Shown piece by piece: positions 11,982 through 20,910 of a stretch of 64,000 nucleotides of DNA (position 1 is its first letter; each line of letters starts with the position of its first letter). The notes beneath the pieces are model-generated. The model was given only the letters and a program-made list of their open reading frames with translations. It was not told the origin of the DNA and did no database searches. A program made the translations under genes and the position numbers. The DNA is taken from contig NC_088311.1 in NCBI RefSeq assembly GCF_910592395.1, positions 20,687,695 to 20,751,694 on the forward strand, read 5' to 3'. Origin of the DNA: Lineus longissimus. Lineage: Eukaryota > Nemertea > Pilidiophora > Heteronemertea > Lineidae.

Positions 11982-12208
11982 GTAAGACAATAGTATACAT
12001 GTGTATCACCTTTTATATATGAACACAATTACAGGACAATGCATTCACAGCCATAGTTTTATCACAGACAGAGATTTAAATACTTCTACCAAGTTGCAAT
12101 AGGAAAATAATATACACGTGTATCACCTTTTATATAATTATATGAACACATTTTCTTGATAATGCAGTTAAAATTCACAGCATTGTTTTATCGCGAGATT
12201 TAAAGTTC
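11982..12208. repeat. diverged tandem duplication, about 115 bp
   Basis: Two copies of a segment containing GTGTATCACCTTTTATATA (near 12000 and 12118), each followed by an AT-rich run with related CAGCATAGTTTTATC-type sequence. Copies differ by substitutions and small indels, so the duplication is old. Confidence 0.6.
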
Positions 12209-12330
12209 CAATTACCAAAAACGTAGTTATGCAGAAAGATAGATTAACACCAACAAATGGTATTATTATAGCAAATATAAGTCAAAAGTTCGGACTTGAA
12301 AATAATATTTCTTTTACGTGCAACGTAATA

Positions 12331-12679
12331 TTAAAGGGAACTGAAACCGCCAAGCCAGTTCGTATGACCTCGTTTTCATTTCCCGCGTATCGGGTGATCA
12401 GAACGAGGCATGAATGAAACATGGCGCCTAGCTGTCAATCATTGAGTGACGTCACTACTATGGAATTTACTACGAAAACTCATGAATGAAAGATCGCATG
12501 ACTCACGTGATTCTCACATGATTCTCAATAATATTAATAACAAATTGAACTGCGCATGCTCGGGCACTGGGGGCGGAGCTACAAATCTGAACTCGAATAG
12601 GAAGTTGGAAGTTGGACCTTCTCGGGCGGTGAAAGTCGAAAAGTTGAATAAATCGCTCGGCGGTTCTAGTTCCCTTTAA
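12331..12679. mobile_element. MITE with TTAA target duplication
   Basis: TTAA at 12331-12334 and 12676-12679 flank inverted ends, AGGGAACTGAAACCGCC on the left and its near inverse (GGCGGTTCTAGTTCCCT) on the right. There is no transposase. TTAA duplication with short inverted ends is characteristic of piggyBac-type elements, so this is probably a non-autonomous piggyBac-like MITE. The first 35 nt (12331-12365) recur identically at 20982-21016. Confidence 0.8.
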
Positions 12680-12778
12680 CTATTCACTGGAACATTGCTA
12701 TCACAGTCGAAATATATAGCATGGCCTTGTCAAATGAGTTGACATTAGTCAGATTAGTATTAGCGGAACTACTACCAA

Positions 12779-15700
12779 TTATTCTGGCAATTTTGCTGCC
12801 ACGACCACGTCACAGAGCTTCATCATTCGAACAATCGCCCATTTATCCTCGATTTCAACCTGGGCCGTCCCGTCATGGCGGAATGATGACTCCGCACCAC
12901 TCCGCGTGTACACTACCAGTAGCTCCACCTGTCTAATGTCCCCAATGTCGGCGAAGTGCCTAAACTTTAGCTGAACCGGCCGACTTAGCACGATGTCCTC
13001 GGGACCACAGCTAAGTGGAATGGAGTAGAAGACCGCATCACGTTGTCTCAGCCCGCTGAAAGTTGCTCTTTGACAGTAGATGACGCTGTGAGTCTCAACT
13101 GCCCCTCGAGCGACGTCTAGTGTAACCGATTCATCCGAAAACGACATCCGTCCTCCACTTTCGCCAAACACAGCAGTAGCAAACCAATTGCGACTGAACG
13201 ACGTGGCTGCGAATTGCTCCGGGCCTAATCGTCGCAATTCACGTTGTAAATATTCAACTATTTGTTGGACTTCTGCTTCATTTCTATTGTTGGCGTTTCC
13301 TGTGATTTCCTACAAAAGCAAAAAAGAACATAGTATACAGGCGAACATATATTTGAATTACTATAAATTCCAGCTTTCGATCATTTCACCTACCGATTGC
13401 CACAAATAAGGTAAGTAGTAGATTAGAAAATTCGCGAAATACTAAAGCATACCTGCATTGCATCGTTGTTTCCTTGATGCTCGGACCATGCGACTGGATC
13501 GTGTCTAGCCCTCTTCGCACCCTTGGCAAAGTCAGCCCGTAACACCTCATATGGACTGGTGGATTCAGGAATGGTCCTAGAGTTGGCTTTTTCGACACAT
13601 CTCTTAAGGAGGGTGCACCATTCTGAAATGAATGAGACTGTCGAATCTGAATTGCACGAAGGAATACAATGAGTAGTCATCAGAGTGTCCAACCTACATT
13701 TTGATGGAATTATTGAGCCCTCTGCATTATAGGTCAACCATCAGAAACATTATCGCAATTAAAGTCATATTTGGTTAGTTAAGTTGTTTGAGAGTTGGCA
13801 GTGACCGATGGAAGAGACCAGGTTGACATTAGCTGATTTGATAGGATCGTTTAAATAAGAGAGCTGTAAGCCGTAGTTGTATTACAAGGAATTTGCCATG
13901 AATCTACATTTTGTACAAATGTAAATCAAAGTCTTCAACTTCAAGTCACTCTAACATGCCTAAGAAATCAGTAGCCATATGCTATATTAGCAAAGGGTCC
14001 TATGCAATTCACAGTAAATGACGTAACAAATAGCACACAAAGAATTGAATACAGGAAATATAGCAAAAATCAAATTGACGAGACTTTGAACTAAACTTCC
14101 TCAGATTGCGTGTCTAATGCAAATTGAGTTGTAATCGACTTAACTCCACTTGGACATTCTTACCTTGGGCTGTAATTGACAAAGGCGACGAAAGCGTCAT
14201 CAACAGGTCTCTTATGTCGCTGATCTTTTGTTTAAAGCTACTGCTCAGCTCTTCGTCGTTCAAATCAGTCAACTTCTCTAGATTCCTACAGTCTCTCACA
14301 GGCGAATGCAACAGGAAAGTCTTCCTGTTTGAAAAGAACCCGTCGATAGCGAGCCGGACAGCAGCCCGCTTAGAATTCATGTCTTCCTTGTTGTCTACCT
14401 TTAACGTGTTACGAAGGTAATCGTCATCAGAGCATTCTCTTTTTAGGGTGAAGTTGTGGACGACATAGACAAGAAGCGGTCCATCGGATTCATCGCTTCG
14501 TTCGTTTGGGACAATGTGCTTTGCAATCTCCGTGAACAGTCTGAGAATCAAGTTAAGACAAACAATAAAGATAATAGGGTGGGGGTCCGTATGGTATACA
14601 TCTCCCTGCCCATATCGCTACAGTAGCCAGAGACACTTCAGCGAGAGAAGGCCATTTTGACAGATCTAGCACTGTACTCTGACTACTGAACCACGGAAGT
14701 ATACCAAGTACCAGCTAATGGAAGACGGCTCTGTGATTTGTTTTCATGAGGTACCAGGTCGGGTACAATGAAATGAAGCAGTGCTTAGACCAAACAGCAA
14801 TAGGACACAGGCAAGTTATAGCACAAGTGTATAAACTTTGAAAGATAAATTGATATAGTTCATAGTTCTCGAGGATACGCTAGTTTTTCTACTTCAGATT
14901 CCCCAATTATTCGCTGCTCATTTGCGATGATGGTCGATGACACGCCGAATGCAATGGCTTGTATCATTTCTTCCATGTAGGTGTCAACCTAAAACAAAAA
15001 TGAAAACGAAAAACAGCAGAAAACATTAGCTGTTTCATATATATAATATTCCACACAGTTATTTGAGTTAAGCTAACAAGATGACGTCTCTCGTCCGCCG
15101 TGGACTGCACACAAAATAGTGGTATACAGTCTTCGGAAATGTGGCACAATTTCGCTTCAAACGGCTCCTTCTTTGTTTATGATTAGTCCAGTCCTGGCAA
15201 AGCAGGTATTTTCAGATACTTCGGACTTTAAAAGTTATTTTTAGGTGACATTTTAAATTTTGTTTAACAGTATACTACACTATTTTCCGTTTTTAACCCA
15301 AAATCGAAGGGCCATTCGCGCGTGAAATGGACTTATTCACATGATAAATTCCTTTTCATGTGGTGAGTTACCAATAAAGCGTGATCACTGCTATCCTTTG
15401 GCTAGAAAGAGATTACAACTCAATTTGCATTAGACTGCAGGCAAAAATAATTTTGGATTTCAAAAATAACTGCCTGTATTCTGTGATAAAATGGTCCTTA
15501 CCGCACACGATTTACCATAACCCTCTATGTCTAGGATTAACAGTTGGTAATCTTCCTTTTCCGGATGGTCGAGTATAAGCATCCATATTCCTTGTGTCTT
15601 TGGTTCGATCTTGTGACCAACTTTAAAGCCTGAAATGAAATTCATGTCCTACGAAGTTACTTGCTCATTGCTCACTCACGAGTATGCTATGCTTGTACAT

Positions 15701-18700
15701 TTAGATGGTTATCAGTATTTCGCGTTCTCGTCCGCGGCACTTGTCATGGCACGGATTTTTGTCACTATAAACCAACCTCTGTTTGTGGAGGTACACATGA
15801 TGGAGGGATTTAGTATACAAACGCAATGCGACACCACGTCATCGGGAAGTCGTGGGAGTGCCTAATCTGAGAGCCAATAGCCCAAGAGCCCAAGAGCCCA
15901 AGAGCCACGAGTCACAACGTAATATGTCATCGCTCTTCACCGCCTGGAATTAATAGATGTGAAATTATGACTGGTCTCCTCTCCCACCCATACACTTTGC
16001 AAAGGAAGTCTTCATTTCCTGAATCCCTTTCGGTTCTCATCACCTTCATAACAAGATTCCTCTCCTCACAACTGAATTGGCTGGAGGTGACATGGACGAA
16101 AAATGGAGAGATGCCTGTCTACCCCAGACCCTCCGAGGTTACCCCAGTTAAAAATCCAGTACACCGCAAGTAAAACTGCAGGCCAGGGCACTGGAGTTCC
16201 AACTGTCCATGATGGCATTGGTGTGGGTTCGAGTCCCGCCGAATCTTACTAATATTTTTTCTCTAATCCTTCTCACACACCAAAGGCAAAGATTTTGGTA
16301 GAGTGACTCTGCTTCATAGGGACTACATCCCCTTACACACAAAACATTTTGGTAGAGGGACTCCGCTTCATTGGGACAGCATCACCTTACACACCAACAA
16401 AATTTCGGTGTAGGAACCAGTCTACTCAAAAAAGGCTCAATTACGGTTTTCCAGACGGTGCTTGTAGCATTTTTACAACTCATGGCTCTCACAATAGGTT
16501 TTACTTAGGTGGCTCGTGGCTCTTGGGCTCTTCGGCTCGTGGCTCTCAGATTAGGCACTCCCGGAAGTCGTGCGTATCATCGCACCATATTTCATTAGGG
16601 ATTTCAACTCATGACGTACATGTAAGTGGCAATAACACGCACGATGTAGCAAAATATGTCTACTGCATGTTAAACGTCTCCCAACAAATAGTCTTATCAC
16701 CCAACACTATTTTGCTCTCACAAAAACACTTCACCGCAAGTAAACCCCCGAGTTTCAGTGGATGGCTATGAGGATTCTTTCTCAGACGAAAAGGGACACC
16801 AAGACATCTAGATTCGGTCCGGCAGATTTAGTTCCCACTCTACCAGGAACATAAAGGTGATTTATCATCTTCTGAAAATCAATTGATATGCAATGGCCTA
16901 GTTACCGGGAAGTTGCAATACGGACCGTCCATTTCTCATACCGAGTGAATAGAAATTGCATGAGACATTCAAACCGCCCACTGATTTGAAAAAAAGAATT
17001 TTTTCCTTTTATTTCAAAGGCCCATATAGGCTTTGAAAGTGAATAGAAGTATATCGGCAGAACTACTGTTAAGAAGACACCCATTATTAATCGTGAGTAT
17101 GCATGTAGAAAGGGTATGTCATCCGGCATCCTGAGAACAGGCTTTTTTACTCCTATGTCGTATACAAAATATGAAACATTAGAATATCGAGAGGCGATGT
17201 ATGTATATTGAAAACAACAGGTGCCAGGATGGTCATTGAGGGATCTGAGCATTTCCCTCGGGTGTCTACAAAACCAAGACCCAAGACCCAAGACCCAAGA
17301 CCCAAGACCCAAGACCCAAGACCTACAAAACCAAGACCCAAGACCCAAGATGTTGATGGGTCTTGGTTTTGTAGGTCTTGGTTTTGTAGACACCCGTGTG
17401 GGTGTCTACAAAACCAAGACCCAAGACCCAAGACCTACAAAACCAAGACCCCCACCTACAAAACCAAGACCTACAAAACCAAGACCCATCAACATCTTGG
17501 GTCTTGGGTCTTGGTTTTGTAGACACCCCATTTCCCTCCTTGCGAGCACAATTCATAAACATGTAACGATACTGTAAACTGCTAAATTTTTGTGCCACTT
17601 AATTCTTGCAATTGGCAAAAAAATTAACAAAAAAGTTCAAGACTTTTTATTTTTTATTTTGCCGGACTATATATGCCCAAATTAATTATTTCAACTTTTT
17701 CTGTTTGTGGAGGTACACAAGCATGATGGAGGGGTTTAGTATATAAACGCAAAGCGACACCACGTCATCGGGAAGTCGTGCGTATTATCGCACCATATTT
17801 CATTAGGGATTTCAACTCATGACGCACATGTAAGTGGCAATAACACGCACGATGTAGCAAAATATGTCTACTGCATGTTAAACGTCTCCCAACAAATAGT
17901 CTTATCACCCAACACTATTTTGCTGTCACAAAAACACTTCACCGCCAGTAAACCCCCGAGTATCAGTGGATGGCTATGGGGATTCTTTCTGAGACGTAAA
18001 GGGACACCAAAACATCTAGATTCGGTCCAGCAGATTTAGCTTCGGAGCCAATTTAGTAAAGCAAGTTTGGGAGTACATATGTAATTTCATAGTTGCTTCA
18101 GTTCGGCTCAAAAGGCTCCAACTTTTCTTGGCAAAGCTTGGTCTGGCCCTAGAACTGATGACCGATTAAAAATATGGGGGCCACTGGAAACATTCTTCAT
18201 CTACTCGTTCTTTTCCTTTGAGTTCAAGGGTCGTGAAATACGCGAATTCGTTTTTTGGGCCAACTTGTTCAAGTAGATTGGGGGGGGGGGGGGGGGGGCG
18301 AATTTTAAACTTCACCCAAAATCGCTAGTAAATATTTGGTTGTTACCTGGATTCTTTCCAGTGAAGAGCCTGTCCAACAAGTAGGATTTTCCTGATCGTG
18401 TCGGCCCAATGATGCTAATCACGTACAGCTTCTTTGAAATAGCCATTACTTGACCCAATGCATCCTTGTCCACCTCGAGAACTGACTTGCCACGTTCCCT
18501 TCTCCTGTGTCTAACTAGACATTGCTCGCGGCCCTTGTTCGCCTGTAGAGAAAAGTAAGAAACTAGCACACCGTTATGTATTTTTATACAACATAGCCGA
18601 TGACAGCAAAGATCTTTGATCTGGTGCTACCCTTTTGCTCACATATTGTAGTGTTCCCTGCGAAATTTTGTCTAATTCGTAAACGCCGTGGTTTCGAACA

Positions 18701-18972
18701 GTTCCTTGACCTGAGAAACACACGACAAAAATCGAATGAGATTTCTAAAACCGTGACATTTCGTGCCAGTGGTATAGTTGAACACTCACCATTCAGGGGA
18801 TTCCCATCCGACTGACTTTAGAGTACGAAAGACCATGGGATTCGTGATCAGTCACCGTTCAATTCATACCAGAAGGCAGACACGTTTCAGTCTCAATGAC
18901 CATATGTGGAAAAGAGTAGCACTAGCCATGAATATCACAAATAAATGTAATATGGAAGATACTTACAGCCAT
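12779..18972 (-). CDS. GBP-family GTPase fused to a C-terminal ZU5 domain
   Basis: Seven exons (minus): 18972-18967, 18542-18347, 15629-15502, 14988-14879, 14540-14164, 13622-13453, 13309-12779. All borders are GT/AG, every phase matches, and the total is 1518 nt, giving 505 residues. The start is ATGGCT in a good context, immediately followed by GTAAGT. P-loop GPTRSGKS is at 48-55, the switch I-like KTQGIWM at 78-84, DIEG (usually DTEG) at 101-104, and GBP blocks such as LFTEIAKHIV and PLLVYVVHNFTL at about 148-179. GBPs hydrolyse GTP, assemble on membranes or pathogens and act in cell-autonomous defence. Usual GBPs continue with a long helical domain. Here only about 60 residues follow before a coiled linker (330-378) and a ZU5 domain (about 380-500: GGRMSFSDESVTLDV, AVFYSIPL, RPVQLKFRHF). 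The guanine-specificity motif RD is HN here. No CaaX prenylation box. It is divergent from, and shares its ZU5 and linker with, the gene at 20847. Confidence 0.85.
15779..16829 (+). repeat. direct repeat A (copy 1), interrupted by a transposon
   Basis: About 340 bp of repeat (15779-15853 plus 16572-16829) is nearly identical to 17700-18038. Copy 1 is split by the insertion at 15854-16562. The two copies flank segment B (16831-17697), all within intron 2 of the GBP-ZU5 gene. Confidence 0.85.
15854..16562. mobile_element. Mutator-like non-autonomous element with 9-bp target duplication
   Basis: 709 bp. The ends are inverted copies of GGGAGTGCCTAATCTGAGAG, continuing inward for about 50 bp as GAGCCCAA/GAGCCACGA short repeats. 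The 9-bp duplication GGAAGTCGT lies at 15845-15853 and 16563-16571. The homologous copy of the host repeat keeps a single GGAAGTCGT at 17771-17779, i.e. the empty site. A 9-bp duplication with long inverted ends is the hallmark of Mutator-like elements (MULEs). The interior lacks a transposase. It holds a tandem duplication (period 54, from 16292) and a tRNA-like box B (GGTTCGAGTCC near 16230). Confidence 0.85.
16831..17697 (+). repeat. interspersed repeat B (copy 1)
   Basis: Starts TTCCCACTCTACCAGGAAC and is nearly identical to 19785-20600 except for one insertion in each copy: the fold-back element at 17260-17528 here, and about 230 bp at 19886-20113 there. No protein-coding content. Intronic. 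Confidence 0.85.
17260..17528. mobile_element. fold-back element with minisatellite arms
   Basis: 269 bp. It begins GGGTGTCTACAAAACC and ends with the exact inverse. Both arms and a central pair of arms are tandem runs of CCAAGA/AAGACCC, so the element can fold into nested hairpins. A 10-bp duplication CATTTCCCTC flanks it (17250-17259 and 17529-17538). The related repeat copy has one CATTTCCCTC at 20425-20434 and no insert. Long open frames across it are by-products of the repeat. Probably a MULE-like or TU-like fold-back transposon. Confidence 0.85.
17700..18038 (+). repeat. direct repeat A (copy 2), uninterrupted
   Basis: Uninterrupted copy of the repeat at 15779-16829. It preserves the unoccupied target of the Mutator-like element at 17771-17779. 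Confidence 0.85.
18280..18298 (+). repeat. poly(G) run, 19 G
   Basis: Nineteen consecutive G in intron 2 of the GBP-ZU5 gene, 49 bp beyond the exon 2 donor site. It may form quadruplexes, or be length-variable or mis-sequenced. Confidence 0.9.
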
Positions 18973-19111
18973 TGCGGCCCTGGTTTGATTCTTGTTGACC
19001 AAAACTAACGTACATGTCAAATGCTCAGATCATTATCACATCAAAACATGTCACGTGTCATATTGATGAATTATGGTGTTCTTCTATTGGGTGGTAAGCC
19101 CTTTAGAATAT

Positions 19112-19119
19112 CTTTTATA
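19112..19119 (-). promoter_or_regulatory. possible TATA box of the GBP-ZU5 gene
   Basis: TATAAAAG on the minus strand, 140 bp upstream of the GBP-ZU5 ATG. A reversed CCAAT motif (ATTGG, near 19086) lies between it and the gene. Position is plausible for a promoter, but no transcript start is known. Confidence 0.3.
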
Positions 19120-19784
19120 ACAGCTTGATATAGGGATGACAACTTTGTTGCCGCCTCTGCCTTTCCGATACCACATTCTTCCGCTGGAATAAAGGTGGGA
19201 ATACATAAGGCCAGCGAATCTTCTGATCTTTGAGGACACAGGGTTCGTATCTAACTAATAACCAAAATTTCCGTTCCAAGCACTTGTTCCATGTTGCACA
19301 GTGACATGAAATGCCGCCTTCATTACTAAGAAACACAACTTTTCGTCAACCACTTGAGCTGCCGCCGCGATGCTTTTACTGTCGGGGCCACCATTTGACT
19401 TTCCCTCCGGAAACTATATCGTGCACGTATATGCTTTAACCTCGGCATCCTGTACATGGATATTTTAAGTACCTACTGCTCTCACATAAAGCTGGAAGCT
19501 CGATCTAAGGCCATATCTGATTATAAAAGAAGGGAAACATCATGCCCTTTGTCGCTTGATACCATTCGAACTGTTCTGTTGCTTGGGGACCCAAGTTGTT
19601 TGATTGTTATGACGACATGTTTGGGCTGGGATTATGTGTCGATTTCGTAGTAATCAATGACGAGGTCTTATATTGGTGAAAATTGGAGTATTTCTTTACC
19701 CTCGAAGCAAGACATGTCAACTAGTGAGTAATCACGGTACCTGGTAATGCATGGATTCCTTTTCACTTTTGCGTGAACCTCGTT

Positions 19785-20600
19785 CCCACTCTACCAGGAA
19801 CATATAGGTGATTTATCACCTTCTGAAAATTAATTGATATGCAATGGCCTTGTTACCGGGAAGTTGCAATACGGACCGTCCATTATTATTGTTTATTCAA
19901 GTTGAAATTTATAAGTTTGACTGAATCGAACCGTTTAATGTATGTCACTCGATATGTTATCGTCATAATAAAAAGATTGCTGACGTGCTTGATATTTTCA
20001 CTGAATATTTATGTGGGTATTTTATTATTTAGAAAAAACATGTTTGTTGCATATAACAATGAATTTTCGAAGTAAATGTACATTAATCATATGGCACCAC
20101 AAATAGCACTCATACCGAACTAAATAGAAATTGTATGAGACATTCAAACCGTCCACTGATATGAATAAAAGCATTTTTTTTCTTTTATTTCAAAGGCCCA
20201 TATAGGCTTTGAAAGTGAATAAAAGTGTACCGGCAGGACTGCTGTTAACAACACACCCATTATTAATCGTGAGTATGCATGTAGAATAGGTCTGTCATCC
20301 GGCATCAGGCTTTTTTTCAACTACTCCTATGTCGTATACAAAAAAGGAAAATATTAAAATATCGAGAGGTGATGTATGTATATTGAAAACAACAGGTGCC
20401 AGGATGGTCATTGAGGGATCTGAGCATTTCCCTCCTTGTGAGCACAATTCATAAACATTTAACGATACTGTAAACTGCTATATTGTTGTGCCACTTAATT
20501 CTTGCAATTGGCAAAAAAATTTACAAAAAAGTTCAAGACTTTTTATTTTTTATTTTGGCGGACGATATCTGCCCAAATTAATTCTTTCGGCTTTTCCAGT
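19785..20600 (+). repeat. interspersed repeat B (copy 2)
   Basis: Second copy of the repeat at 16831-17697, lying in the intergenic space between the divergent GBP-ZU5 and ZU5-UPA genes. It contains the unoccupied target CATTTCCCTC at 20425-20434 and a private insertion of about 230 bp at 19886-20113. Confidence 0.85.
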
Positions 20601-20658
20601 ATAATTTCCGGTGTAATTTTCGTGCTTTTTATTTCTGCGAATCTTTGTTATTTGCGAA

Positions 20659-20910
20659 ATGCACGAAACTAAAACACTGAAGTGCGAAGATTTGGCGGCA
20701 TACTGTCAAGATAACACCACTTTATACTCTCACTTCAAGGGAAAAATAAGTGAGATTGAGCAAAAATATCCCGACCTTTTTTTAGAAGTAAAAAACTCAA
20801 TCCAACAACTGACCCGAAAGCGTAAAGATTTTTCAAACTTTTCCAGATGGCGTCATCTTCAATTATCCGGACGTCCAGTGACTCTCTTCTGGTTTGTATT
20901 ACATCCATAG
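20659..20910 (+). other. upstream open frame overlapping the ZU5-UPA start
   Basis: Starts ATGCACGAAACT and runs 83 codons in a different frame across the first exon of the ZU5-UPA gene. Its composition is protein-like (LFLEVKNSIQQLTRKRKDF), but it has no recognised domain and its phase does not join the next exon. It could be an upstream ORF in the leader, an alternative first exon, or chance. Confidence 0.3.

Noticed and set aside
17208-17598. Several overlapping open frames with KTQDPRP/LGLGSWF repeats
   Set aside because: Produced by the CCAAGACCC repeat of the fold-back element, on both strands.
15779-18038. LTR retrotransposon flanked by the two A repeats
   Set aside because: No matching flanking duplication, no primer site or coding region, and B also occurs alone at 19785.
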